Of a DNA stretch of 64,000 nucleotides, positions 41,479 through 50,815 are shown one piece after another. Positions within the stretch are counted from its first letter, which is position 1; every line of letters begins with the position of its first letter. Origin of the DNA: Paralithodes platypus. Lineage: Eukaryota; Arthropoda; Malacostraca; Decapoda; Lithodidae. The position numbers were made by a program, and so were the translations under genes. The notes beneath the pieces are model-generated. The model did no database searches. It was not told the DNA's origin and worked only from the letters and a program-made list of their open reading frames with translations. The stretch covers positions 54,020,131-54,084,130 of the forward strand of contig CM064492.1 in NCBI GenBank assembly GCA_032716605.1. The letters are read 5' to 3'.

Positions 41479-44092
41479 CTCCCTCCTCCTCCTCCTCCTC
41501 ATTTTCCTCTCCATTGCCTCCACCTCTTCTTTGCCTCCTTCTCCTTCTCTTCTCTCTCCTTTTTCCTTTTTAATTTCTACTTCTTTACTTCCTATTACTC
41601 TTTTTTCCTTTTTTTTTGTCTCCTTCTCTTACACTCCCACTTCATTTAAACCTTCTTCTTCTTCTTCGTTCACTCATTTGCTTCCTCCTTCTTCCCTCGT
41701 CCTTCTCCTCCTTCACTCATTCTTCCTCCTCCTTCTTCGCTCGTCCTTCTCCTCCGTCACCCATTCTTCCTCCTCTTCCTTCACTCATTCTTCCTCATCT
41801 TCCTTCTCTCATTATTCCTCATCTTCCTTCACTCATTCTTCCTCCTCTTCCTTCACTCATTCTTCCCCCTCTTCCTTCACTCATTCTTCCTCCTCTTCCT
41901 TCACTCATTCTTCCTCCTCTTCCTTCACTCATTCTTCCTCCTATTCCTTCACTCATTCTTCCTCCTCTTCCTTCACTCATTCTTCCTCCTCTTCCTTCAC
42001 TCATTCTTCCTCCTCTTCCTTCACTCATTCTTCCTCCTCTTCCTTCACTCATTCTTCCTCCTCTTCCTTCACTCATTCTTCCTCCTCTTCCTTCACTAAT
42101 TCTTCCTCCTCTTCCTTTACTCATTCTTCCTCTTCTTCCTTCACTCATTCGTCCTCCTCTTCCTTCACTCATTCTTCCTCCTCTTCCTTCACTCATTCTT
42201 CCTCCTCTTCCTTCACTCATTCTTCCTCCTCTTCCTTCACTCATTCTTCCTCCTCTTCCTTCACTCATTATTCCTCCTCTTCCTTCACTCATTCTTCCTC
42301 CTCTTCCTTCACTCATTCTTCCTCACCTTCCTTCACTCATTCTTCCCATCTTCCATCACTCATTCTTCCTACTCTTCCTTCACTCATTCTTCCCCTTCCT
42401 TCACTCATTCTTCCTCCTCTTCCTTCACTCATTCTTCCTCCTCTTCCTTCACTCATCTTCTTTCACTCATTCTTCCTCCTCTTCCTTCACTCATCTTCCT
42501 TCACTCATTCTTCCTCCTCTTCCTTCACTCATTCTTCCTCCTCTTCTTTCACTCATTCTTCCTCCTCTTATTCTCCCCCCCTTTCTCCACTCATTCTTCC
42601 TCCTCTTCCTTCACTCATTCTTCCTCCTCTTCCTTCACTCATTCTTCCTCCTCTTCCTCCACCCATACTTCCTCCTCTTCCTTCACTCATTCTTCCTCCT
42701 CTTCCTTCACTCATTCTTCCTCCTCTTCCTTCACTCATTCTTCCTCCTCTTCCTTGACTCATCTTCTTTCACTCATTCTTCCTCCTCTTCCTCCACTAAT
42801 TCTTCCTCCTCTTCCTTCACTCATTCTTCCTCATCTTCCTCCACTCATTCTTCCTCCTCTTCCTTCACTCATTCTTCCTCCTCTTCCTTGACTCATCTTC
42901 TTTCACTCATTCTTCCTCCTCTTCCTTCACTCATTCTTCCTCCTCTTCCTTCACTCATTCTTCCTCCTCTTCCTCCACTCATTCTTCTTCCTCTTCCTTC
43001 ACTCATTCTTCCTCCTCTTCCTTTACTCATTCTTCCTCCTCTTCCTTTACTCATTCTTCCTCCTCTTCCTTCACTCATTCTTCCTCCTCTTCCTTGACTC
43101 ATCTTCTTTCTCTCATTCTTCCTCCTCTTCCTCCACTCATTCTTCCTCCTCTTCCTTCACTCATTCTTCCTCCTCTTCCTTCACCCCTTCTTCCTCCTCT
43201 TCCTTCACTCATTCTTCCTCCTCTTCCTTGACTCATTCTTCCTCCTCTTCCTTAACTCATTCTTCCTTCTCTTCCTTAACTCATTCTTCCTCCTCTTCCT
43301 TGTCTCATCTTCTTTCACTCATTCTTCCTCCACTCATTCTTCCTCATCTTCCTTCACTCATTCTTCCTTCACTCATTCTTAATCCTCTTCCTTCACTCAT
43401 TCTTCCTCCTCTTCCTTCACTCATTCTTCCTCCTCTTCCTTTCCTCCTCTTCCTTCACTCATTCTTCCTCCTCTTCCTTCACTCATTCTTCCTCATCTGC
43501 CTTCACTCATTCTTCCTCATCTTCCTTCACTCATTCTTCCTCCTCTTCCTTCACTCATTCTTAATCCTCTTCCTTCACTCATTCTTCCTCCTCTTCCTTC
43601 ACTCATTCTTCCTCCTCTTCCTTCACTCATTCTTCCTCATCTTCTTTCACTCATTCTTCCTACTCTTCCTTCACTCATTCTTCCTCCTCTTCCGTCACTC
43701 ATTCTTCCTCCTCTTCCTTCACTCATTCTTCCTCCTCTTCCTTCACTCATTCTTACTCCTCTTCCTTCACTCATTCTTCCTCCTCTTCCTTCACTCATTC
43801 TTCCTCCTCTTCCTTCACTCATTATTCTTCCTCTTCCTCCACTCATTCTTCTTCCTCCTCCTCCACTCATTCTTCTTCCTCCTCCTCCTTCATTAATTCT
43901 TCCTCTTCCTCCTTCAGTCATTCTTCTTCCTACTCTTTTACTCATTCTTCTTCTCCTTCCTCCTCCTTCACTCATTCTTCTTCCCCTTCCTCCTCCTTCA
44001 CTCATGCTTCTTCCTTCCTCTTCTCTCCCTTCACTCATTATTCCTCCTACTCGTCTTTCTCTCCTCCTCCTCCACTCATTCTCCCCCTCCTC
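41479..44092. repeat. 24-bp TTCCTCCTC minisatellite, 2.6 kb
   Basis: After a TCC/TTCT-rich lead-in (41479-41770) about 95 units of 24 bp made of TCACTCATTCTTCCTCCTCT and TCCT, with variants (CTCATC, CACTAATTC, TTAACTC) that shift the phase. The left end is closest to a perfect array; 43800-44092 is the most degenerate. Polyserine, proline/leucine and GGRMSEGR frames are artefacts of a unit divisible by 3. It forms the left flank of the complete LINE. Confidence 0.97.
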
Positions 44093-45242
44093 AGTGTTAG
44101 TAAGTAACACTGCACAATATTTCGCTGTGTATTGACTGATAAACTTTGTGTTTATCACAAGACTCCTGCTCGGACAGGGCGCCACTAGCGCCATCTATTG
44201 TTGTTTTGCTTTGTAAACAAACGCTCTCTTATTACTATTTTATATAAAATCGTAGCCCCTAATTTTACCCATTACCTACTGTAGTAAGTATCTATTTAAC
44301 TGCCTTGTATGTAAGTAAAGCTTTGCATATTAATTTGTTAATAAACAATATTGTTTACTAACTAACCTGCCTACAGGGACTAACGCCGACACCATTTTGT
44401 AAACAAACCTTTTTGGGGGATTATACATATTAAATTCCAGCAAATTTTGTACCAAATTTAAGTGCATTCATTTATCTTTTCCCCCTAGATATATTCTTGA
44501 CTTTTTCTCCTCAGACTGATTTTACTTTAAGCTAAGGGTGGTATTTGTACAAACTAACCTAGCCTAACCCAACCTGCCAAGCTTTTAAGCTAACCCAAAC
44601 CTAGCCTAGCCTATAGCCAGCCAATCTGTTTTATTATTAACTCTTGTAGATATTGTATTTAGTATCCTACTGTAGCTATATATATATGTAATTTTAGTTA
44701 TTGCTTGCACGATCTTGTAATAACCTTTGACTGATACACTTTTTTATCTAAAAAGAGTAGGCTACTGCTTTACTAGGCTACAGTGACACCAGGGTCATCT
44801 GTTGACACAGTATATTAACCCCTTGTGTGCAGTCACACTTTATTTTTATATAATCTCTATTTGGTGAATTGTATATTTAGTTACATATTCTGTTATACAT
44901 ATATTTGTTTAAGGTTAGGTTATCACACCTGGTAGCCTATTTCTGCGAATTTCAATTTTATTATATTCGGTTAGGCTATTCAACGCTGGTAGCCTATTAT
45001 TGCGTATTTCAATTTTAAAAACAACTTTTGGTTAGGCTATCGCCCCTGGAAGCCTAATTCTGCGTATCTCAACATTTTTGTTTTCGGTTAGGCTATCACC
45101 CCTGATAACCTATTTCTGCATATTTCAGCATATTTGTTTTCGGTTGAAGTGATTGAAGTGTTTTTAAAGTGAGTGAAGTGTTTTAAAGTGAGTGAATTGT
45201 TTTTTAAGTGAGTGAAGTGATCTGAAGAAAGTGACTGTCACC
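44093..45242 (+). promoter_or_regulatory. L-A 5' UTR with two sets of tandem repeats
   Basis: 1.15 kb, presumably including the internal promoter (inferred from LINE biology). Four ~55-60-bp degenerate repeats lie at about 44915-45145 (GGTTAGGCTATCACCCCTGG, then TTTCTGCGTATTTCA). They are followed at 45145-45225 by four ~20-bp repeats of AAGTGAGTGAAGTGTTTT type, ending just before the ORF1 ATG. CCTAACC-type motifs at 44550-44620 are scattered and not telomeric. Confidence 0.7.
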
Positions 45243-45596
45243 ATGCCTCGCGCTTGTGCGAACTGCGCCGGTAGGTTTGGTGAGTCCATGTTTGCTACTA
45301 TCGATCTTCAAGTCTGCCGGCTCTGCCAGCAACGAGAGAATTTTACAGTGAAATTAGATGAAGCCTACAACAAGATCAACGTCCTCACCATGAAGCTGGA
45401 ATCACTCCAAGAGTTTGTAACACTCAACGTTGGAGTGCCACAAACTTCAATTGTCACCGCAACTCCAGCAGCCACCAACGCCCCAACGTCAACTGCCAAC
45501 AATTCAACGCCTACAGTAGCCATTTCAGCTGATGTTTCCGATACTCAAGATACAAATAGTGACTCTCTTCCCCTCAAGACAACTTCCGTGTCGTGA
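45243..45596 (+). CDS. L-A ORF1, N-terminal zinc-ribbon and coiled coil
   Basis: 117 aa from the ATG at 45243 (context GTCACCATGC; the frame is open four codons upstream but without an ATG). Cys5, Cys8, Cys25 and Cys28 form a CX2C-X16-CX2C pair that looks like a zinc ribbon. Residues ~33-60 (NFTVKLDEAYNKINVLTMKL) have a heptad pattern and probably form a coiled coil, as in trimerising ORF1 proteins. After that comes a Thr/Ala/Asn-rich linker. The stop TGA lies at 45594-45596. The next frame is open from 45563 and carries an esterase, so this copy probably has a 1-nt frameshift inside a once continuous ORF1. A programmed frameshift is the alternative. Role: RNA binding and particle formation in cis with ORF2 (by analogy). 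Confidence 0.75.
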   Translation: MPRACANCAGRFGESMFATIDLQVCRLCQQRENFTVKLDEAYNKINVLTMKLESLQEFVTLNVGVPQTSIVTATPAATNAPTSTANNSTPTVAISADVSDTQDTNSDSLPLKTTSVS

Positions 45597-46279
45597 GGAA
45601 CAACGTTTGCCCCAAGACCAGGAAACACATACCGATTACCGAGTGTCAAAACCGTTTCCAGATACTCGCAGACTCAGATGACGAAGAGGAAATAGAAGAA
45701 GTCCGGCTCGTGGGAGACTCGATGATACGTGGTCAGCTCACAGAGTTTTGCGCCAGGGCACCTAAGACCAGGAAGCGTTTTTGTATCCCTGGTGGTGGTG
45801 TGGATGACGTAGTTGCAGCAGTTGACGAAGTATCAAAGCTGGCCCCTGCTAATACAATGTACGTCATCCACGTTGGATCCAACGATGTACAGCGAACCCG
45901 GTCGGAAGATTTGCTTTTAAAGTACCAGCAGCTGATCAAGTCGTTTAAGGAGAAGTCATCAAGGATCATCGTCTCAGGAATCGTCCCCCGGCTCGGTGTA
46001 GAGAGCCGATTTTACAACATAGCCACCAGCACAAATCGTTGTCTAGCAAACCTCTGCAGGAAGGAGAATGTGGGATTCGTCGACACCTGGGACAATTTCT
46101 ACTACGATGACTATTTGTTTTCGGACGATGGAGTTCATCTGAACCAGGTGGGAGCAGCACGTTTTGGGCGTCTTCTCAACGATGCGGTGAAGGATTTTCG
46201 GAGAAGAAATCGACTCAGCACAGGACAACCAGGAAGGAGGACCGAAGACAGCGAGGACGGCAATCTACAAAGGAATTAA
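45563..46279 (+). CDS. L-A ORF1, C-terminal SGNH esterase domain
   Basis: Open from 45563 to TAA 46277-46279 with no ATG near its start; it begins with QDNFRVVRNN and overlaps the end of the zinc-ribbon frame. Counting from the GTG at 45593, the SGNH/GDSL hydrolase blocks are VGDSM (Ser43, block I), GGGVDD (Gly, block II region), HVGSND (Asn97, block III) and DDGVHLN (Asp179 and His182, block V). All four signature residues are present, so the fold is probably intact. Esterase domains in ORF1 are known in CR1- and L2-clade LINEs; the substrate is not established. An acidic stretch (DSDDEEEIEE) precedes block I and a basic tail (FRRRNRL...RRTED) ends the protein. The low chance of a GTG start supports fusion to the upstream frame. 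Confidence 0.82.
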   Translation, partial: LSSPQDNFRVVRNNVCPKTRKHIPITECQNRFQILADSDDEEEIEEVRLVGDSMIRGQLTEFCARAPKTRKRFCIPGGGVDDVVAAVDEVSKLAPANTMYVIHVGSNDVQRTRSEDLLLKYQQLIKSFKEKSSRIIVSGIVPRLGVESRFYNIATSTNRCLANLCRKENVGFVDTWDNFYYDDYLFSDDGVHLNQVGAARFGRLLNDAVKDFRRRNRLSTGQPGRRTEDSEDGNLQRN

Positions 46280-46377
46280 ATACTAATCCGTCAAGAACCG
46301 CGAATTTGGATAAAGCTCCACCAACACGACCCAAATTCAAAACCGTCAGGGATAACGACCGAGGACCGAGGACAGCC

Positions 46378-49254
46378 ATGAATGTAAATGTAGATCCGAC
46401 CAGAACCAAAAATTCGATGAAAGAACGATCTGCGAGTTCTAAAACCGCAACTTTAAAGGTTTTCTATGCAAACGCTCGTAGCATACGCAATAAATTTTCA
46501 GATTTAGAGGAACTAGTGTTTACAGAAAATTATGATGTGATTGGCATAACAGAATCTTGGCTCAATACACAAGATAGAGACTTTTTAGCAGAGTATTCAC
46601 TTCCCGGTTATGTAATGTTTGAGAACAGCCGAATAAATAAAAATGGAGGTGGCGTTTTATTTTATATCAAAGAAAGTCTTAACCCGACCCTCGTGTCAAA
46701 ACCTCAAATTGTGAACGTCGACACATCTTTTGTGCTAATAAAGAATAATAAAGGTACAAAAATAATACTTGCGTTAATATACAGACCTCCAGCTCAATCA
46801 GTGCAAACTGACCGAGAAATTTACGAACAAATTGCAGATGTAAGTAACTCACAAGATACCGTAATTTTTGGCGACTTTAATTTACCTGTGACCAAGTGGG
46901 GCAATACTCTTACTTCACACTCCGGACATGACTTGTATACGAACTTGCAAGAGAGTTCGCTTTATCAATTTGTTCGAATGCCGACCCGTGGTAATAACGT
47001 TCTTGACATTGTACTTGCAACAAAAGAAGAATTGATAGAGAATTTGAATGTTGGTGATGAATTCAGTAACAGCGACCATCGTACGATAACTTTCACTTTA
47101 AAGTTTACTAGTAACGAACCAAATAGTAGCATCGAAAAAGTCCCTAATTTCAAGAAAGCAAACTTCCATAAACTTAGAGCTATGTTTAAAGAAACTGACT
47201 GGAGCTTTTTAATTAACAATAACGACATAAATACATCTTGGAAGTTATTCGAAACCACTTACCTAAAAGCAGTGCAAGACTGCATACCATCGAAAATACG
47301 GCGTCCAGGCCATAATAATAAGCCCAAATGGTGGAATAAAGATATTTCAAACTGCCTGCTTGCTAAAAAATGTGCTAATGATAGATTAAAATCCTCACAA
47401 AATGACGAAGAACGGGTGAAATTTGTAGAGCTACGACGCAAAGCCAAAAAGTTAATTAAGCAAAGTAAAAAGACCTTAGAGTTACATATTGCGAATCAAA
47501 GTAAAACAAACCCGAAAGAATTCTATAGTTATATCAGAAAGAAAAAAGTATTTACTTCAACTGTTGGACCGTTAGTCGATGAAAAAGGAGAATACACCAA
47601 AGACGAAGTACAAATGAGTAATGCCCTCAATACCTTCTTTGCATCAGTTTTTACAACAGAAGACCTCAGTGATATCCCTACACCATCGCCGATTCAGATT
47701 GATAATTCAGATGTTCTAAGCAATATCACCGTTACAGAGAGAGAAGTATTGAATTGTTTAGATAAACTCAAGGTAAATAAAACGCCAGGACCTGATACAA
47801 TCTCGCCTAGAGTTCTAAAGGAAGCTAAGAATGAGCTCTCCAAACCACTGACATTACTATTCAATAAATCCTTGCAGTCTGGAACTATGCCTGATCAGTG
47901 GAAGCTAGCCAACGTAACACCGATATTCAAAAAAGGCAGCAAATCCCTACCCAGTAACTATCGTCCAATTAGCTTAACCTCAGTTGTATGTAAAATGCTA
48001 GAAACGGTCATACGAGACAGACTCGTAAATCACTTAGAGGAAAATAACATACTTAAAGATACTCAACACGGCTTTCGTAAAAAACGTTCCTGTTTAACAA
48101 ACCTCTTAGACTTCCACGATATCCTCAACCTCTACGATGAGAGTAAAGCTGTAGATATTATATACCTTGATTTTCAAAAGGCCTTTGACAAAGTTCCCCA
48201 CAAACGTTTACTGCTAAAACTAAAAGCGCATGGAATACAAGACGGTGTGTTGAAATGGATAGAAAATTGGCTCAGCAACAGAAAGCAAAGGGTAGTCATA
48301 AACGGTAAGGCATCTAAATGGACCAATGTAAGTAGCGGGGTACCCCAGGGATCGGTACTAGGACCAATTCTCTTTCTAATTTACATCAACGACATAGATG
48401 AGGGTCTCACCTGCACAATCTCAAAATTTGCTGACGATACAAAAATTGCAAATAGCGTACTCTCAAAAGAACAAGTTGACGATATGCAACACAATCTAGA
48501 TAAATTGTCATGTTGGGCCCAAATTTGGCAAATGAGTTTCAATGCGGATAAATGTAAAGTACTACATGTCGGATACCTAAATGAGAAAGCAAACTATTCG
48601 ATGAATGGCACTCAGCTTAAGAATGTAAACAGAGAAACTGATCTGGGAGTAACAATATCGAGTAACCTAAAACCGAGTCAACAATGTTCAGAAGTTGTTA
48701 AGAAGGCAAACAAAATAATTGGCGTTATAGGCAGGTCATTTGAGCATAAATCCAAAGAAGTTATCCTAACCCTTTACAATTCCTTAGTCCGCCCTCTTCT
48801 GGAATACTGCGTTCAATCCTGGTGCCCTTATTACCAAAAAGATATAAACAAGCTAGAACGAGTTCAACGTAGAGTTACCAAAATGATACCTAGCCTAAAG
48901 AACAAACCATACGAAGAGCGTCTTAGAGAATTAAATCTATTTCCTTTAACCCAGCGCAGATTAAGAGGCGACTTAATTCAAGTGTTCAAAATAATCAAAG
49001 GCATCGACAATATGAACTGTAGTAAGTACTTCACTATCGACCAATCTAATTACACGCGGGGAAACGGTTGCAAAATTATTGGTAAATCTTTTAACACGCA
49101 CGAATCTAAGAATTTCTTCTTCAATCGAGTTGTCAACTTGTGGAATGGGCTTCCCCGAGACGTTATAGACTGCAGCACCGTTGATTCATTTAAATTCCGC
49201 CTAGACAAATATCTCGCATCAAACCCGCGACTGACTGCGTTTGTAAATGAATAA
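46378..49254 (+). CDS. L-A ORF2, endonuclease-reverse transcriptase, intact
   Basis: 958 aa from the first ATG (46378); the frame is open upstream past the ORF1 stop, so translation may start earlier or by reinitiation. N-terminal APE-type endonuclease: YANARS (Asn32), GITESWL (Glu59), RPPAQS, GDFNLP (Asp166, Asn168) and SDHRTI (Asp233, His234), all catalytic positions kept. Linker with PKWWNKDI. RT domain: NKTPGPDTI, NYRPISLTS, QHGFRKKRS, LDFQKAFDKVPH (Asp598, motif A), SGVPQGSVLGPILFLIYIND (motif B), KFADDTKI (Asp686-Asp687, motif C), then MSFNADKCKVLHVGY. The C-terminal region has EYCVQSWCPYYQKD and ends LASNPRLTAFVNE. It nicks target DNA and reverse-transcribes its own RNA (target-primed reverse transcription). 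No stop or shift is seen, so this ORF may be active. Related to CR1/L2 elements; exact clade needs a tree. Confidence 0.93.
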   Translation: MNVNVDPTRTKNSMKERSASSKTATLKVFYANARSIRNKFSDLEELVFTENYDVIGITESWLNTQDRDFLAEYSLPGYVMFENSRINKNGGGVLFYIKESLNPTLVSKPQIVNVDTSFVLIKNNKGTKIILALIYRPPAQSVQTDREIYEQIADVSNSQDTVIFGDFNLPVTKWGNTLTSHSGHDLYTNLQESSLYQFVRMPTRGNNVLDIVLATKEELIENLNVGDEFSNSDHRTITFTLKFTSNEPNSSIEKVPNFKKANFHKLRAMFKETDWSFLINNNDINTSWKLFETTYLKAVQDCIPSKIRRPGHNNKPKWWNKDISNCLLAKKCANDRLKSSQNDEERVKFVELRRKAKKLIKQSKKTLELHIANQSKTNPKEFYSYIRKKKVFTSTVGPLVDEKGEYTKDEVQMSNALNTFFASVFTTEDLSDIPTPSPIQIDNSDVLSNITVTEREVLNCLDKLKVNKTPGPDTISPRVLKEAKNELSKPLTLLFNKSLQSGTMPDQWKLANVTPIFKKGSKSLPSNYRPISLTSVVCKMLETVIRDRLVNHLEENNILKDTQHGFRKKRSCLTNLLDFHDILNLYDESKAVDIIYLDFQKAFDKVPHKRLLLKLKAHGIQDGVLKWIENWLSNRKQRVVINGKASKWTNVSSGVPQGSVLGPILFLIYINDIDEGLTCTISKFADDTKIANSVLSKEQVDDMQHNLDKLSCWAQIWQMSFNADKCKVLHVGYLNEKANYSMNGTQLKNVNRETDLGVTISSNLKPSQQCSEVVKKANKIIGVIGRSFEHKSKEVILTLYNSLVRPLLEYCVQSWCPYYQKDINKLERVQRRVTKMIPSLKNKPYEERLRELNLFPLTQRRLRGDLIQVFKIIKGIDNMNCSKYFTIDQSNYTRGNGCKIIGKSFNTHESKNFFFNRVVNLWNGLPRDVIDCSTVDSFKFRLDKYLASNPRLTAFVNE

Positions 49255-49468
49255 CTTTATCCTCCCCTCAGTTACTAAACCATATGTCCCCTACTAACTT
49301 CCTAGTCCTGCCACGTTAGTGGCAGGGCAGTAGTTCCCTTTCCAATGTTCCCTTACCCACTCTAAACCACTGTTTGGACACTTGATCCTCAGTGTTTTGG
49401 AGGACAAGCAGCCTAGAAGGGTCACTAGATCTGTTGTTGCTTGATTTCCTTTGTACTCCTTTGTACTC
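49255..49468 (+). other. L-A 3' UTR and tandem tail
   Basis: Conserved in all three copies: CCTCAGTTACTAA, CCCTTACCCACTCTAAA, CACTGTTTGGACACTTGATC, CTCAGTGTTTTGGAGGA and GAAGGGTCACTAGATCTGTT. It ends in one to three TTTGTACTCC-like units instead of poly-A. Probably the RT recognition site (inference). Confidence 0.8.
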
Positions 49469-49722
49469 CTCCTCCACTCATTCACCTCCTTCACTCCTTC
49501 TCCTCCTCCACCTCCACTCATTCTCCTCCTCCTCCTCCACTCATTCTCCTCCTCCTCCTCCTCCACTCATTCTGCTCCTCCTCCACTCATTCTCCTCCTC
49601 CTCCACTCATTCTCCTCCTTCACTCTTCCTCCTCCTCATCCACTCATTCTCCTTCTCCTCCACTCATTCTCCTCCTTCACTCCTCCTCCTCCACTCATAC
49701 TCATTCCTCCTCCTCCTCCTCA
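49469..49722. repeat. (TCC)n/CACTCATTC array, right flank of copy 3
   Basis: CTCCTCCTCCTCCACTCATT-type units, the same family as 43850-44092 on the other side of the LINE. Confidence 0.93.
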
Positions 49723-50160
49723 GGTGTGTGTTAGGCGGGAGACGAGTCCTAGAATGTCACTTTAAGAGAGGGGAGAAATTAAACCTTTTGTTCCTCTCCT
49801 GCCTCTCCGATATTGGCTCTCTCTCTCTCTCGCTGTGTGTTATTCACTTGCTTGTTCGTCAAGGGGAATCCACGCAATGCGAGCTAAGCTCATTATTATC
49901 GCGCCTCCTTAACTGGGAATGTATTGCGTGAAATGCATGTTAAGTGTTTTATGTATCGTTGGAATGGCTGTGGATGTGTGTGTAGTCTGTATTTTAGCCA
50001 ATTGGCGACATCTGGAAACGAGGCTTAGGGTTAATCAGTACGGTACCATTCTCACTACGGTACCAGTCTCACCCGAAGGCTTAGGTTGACCAGTAGCTTA
50101 GGTTGACCAGTACGATACCCATCTCACCTTGTAACCGATCACCAACCCCAGATGGGACGT
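49723..50160. other. unassigned DNA
   Basis: Mostly single-copy in this window. 50035-50140 has a short internal repetition of CTTAGGTTGACCAGTA and GGTACCA-TCTCAC. No ORF of note. Confidence 0.4.
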
Positions 50161-50164
50161 CACA

Positions 50165-50318
50165 ACTTCGTCCACTTATACCAGGTTCCTATTTATACTG
50201 CTAGGTGAACAGAGGCTACACCGTTAGGAGACTTGCCCAAATGTCTCTTTCCCGCCCGGGTCTCGAACCCGGGACCTTCTGGTTGTGAGCCAGACGCGCT
50301 ATCAATTACGCCACAGGG

Positions 50319-50320
<2 letters not shown>
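50165..50320 (-). mobile_element. tRNA-derived SINE (Val-CAC-like head)
   Basis: The minus strand 50320-50249 folds as a tRNA: D-arm GGCGTAATTGATAGCGC (box A), anticodon arm TCTGG-CTCACAA-CCAGA with anticodon CAC, T-arm CCGGG-TTCGAGA-CCCGG (box B GGTTCGAGACC). The acceptor stem pairs poorly (CTCCCTG with GCGGGAA), so it is not a normal tRNA. A body with TTGGGCAAGTCTCC and GTTCACCTAGCAGTATAAAT continues to about 50181; I remember a similar body from decapod repeats. The 5' end abuts (GT)n. Confidence 0.72.

Positions 50321-50393
<73 letters not shown>
50321..50393. repeat. (GT)n microsatellite
   Basis: About 36 GT units between the SINE head and a LINE C-terminal remnant. Confidence 0.96.
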
Positions 50394-50394
<1 letters not shown>

Positions 50395-50723
50395 TCAATA
50401 GTAATACAATTGATACGTTTAAGAAGACAATGGACGGTCATCTGATGGAGATTGGATTAATATGAATAAATATATTTTAAATCAGTAGGTACCGGTTATG
50501 TGTGTGAAAGTTTGCTTTCATACTAATGTATTTGGCATTTCCTGACCCATAAGGTTACACTTCATCTTATTTTCCAGTACGGCTTTTAGTTGTCCTATTT
50601 ACTACTGTAAAATGTCCCTGTCTCTAGTAGTATTAAGGCCGGACCATCTAGTAGGGACCATAAGGCCTGTGTGGTCTGAGTGTCTGTGTAACTCTGTGTA
50701 ACACTCTAACTCTAACTTTCTAA
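50394..50723 (+). pseudogene. LINE C-terminus and 3' end (family G)
   Basis: 50403-50465 encodes NSNTIDTFKKTMDGHLMEI and a stop, resembling the L-A end STVDSFKFRLDKYL. Then a UTR of about 145 bp, then 50608-50703 (AAGGCCGGACCATCTAGTAG, AAGGCCTGTGTGGTCTGAGT, CTGTGTAACTCTGTGTAAC), near-identical to 4102-4190. The tail drifts into CTAACT repeats and (TC)n at 50728-50745. One 5'-truncated LINE explains the whole segment. Confidence 0.6.
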
Positions 50724-50815
50724 CTCTAACTCTCTCTCTCTCTCGCTTTGTCCATTTTGCTTCCACTATTCTGTCTGTGTCTCTCACTCACTCACTCAAT
50801 CTCTATCTCTCTCTC
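50724..50815. repeat. (TC)n and CACT microsatellites
   Basis: CTCTCTCTCTCTCTCGC and (CACT)n tracts after the LINE tail. 50820-50940 shows nothing recognisable. Confidence 0.85.

Larger units (their letters stand above)
44093..49468 (+). mobile_element. LINE L-A copy 3, nearly complete
   Basis: About 5.4 kb non-LTR retrotransposon of the CR1/L2 type: 5' UTR with tandem repeats, ORF1 region (zinc-ribbon/coiled-coil plus SGNH esterase, in two overlapping frames), ORF2 (endonuclease plus RT), a 3' UTR of about 195 bp and the tail TTTCCTTTGTACTCCTTTG. No poly-A and no AATAAA. Left flank: CTCCTCCTCCTCCACTCATT. Right flank: CTCCTCCACTCATTC. It therefore sits inside a pyrimidine array, in the same orientation as the two truncated copies. 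The 5' boundary at AGTGTTAGTAAG is taken where the pyrimidine tract stops. Confidence 0.9.

Noticed and set aside
41444..43097. 437- and 493-aa serine/leucine/proline-rich frames
   Set aside because: Read-through of the 24-bp TTCCTCCTC array in two phases, with the complementary GGRMSEGR frame also open.
44540..44620. Telomere-like CCTAA repeats
   Set aside because: Only scattered CCTAGCC/CCTAACC words, not a tandem TTAGG array, and inside the LINE 5' UTR.
50249..50320. Functional tRNA-Val gene
   Set aside because: Acceptor stem mostly unpaired, and a SINE-like body continues downstream of the tRNA-like part.
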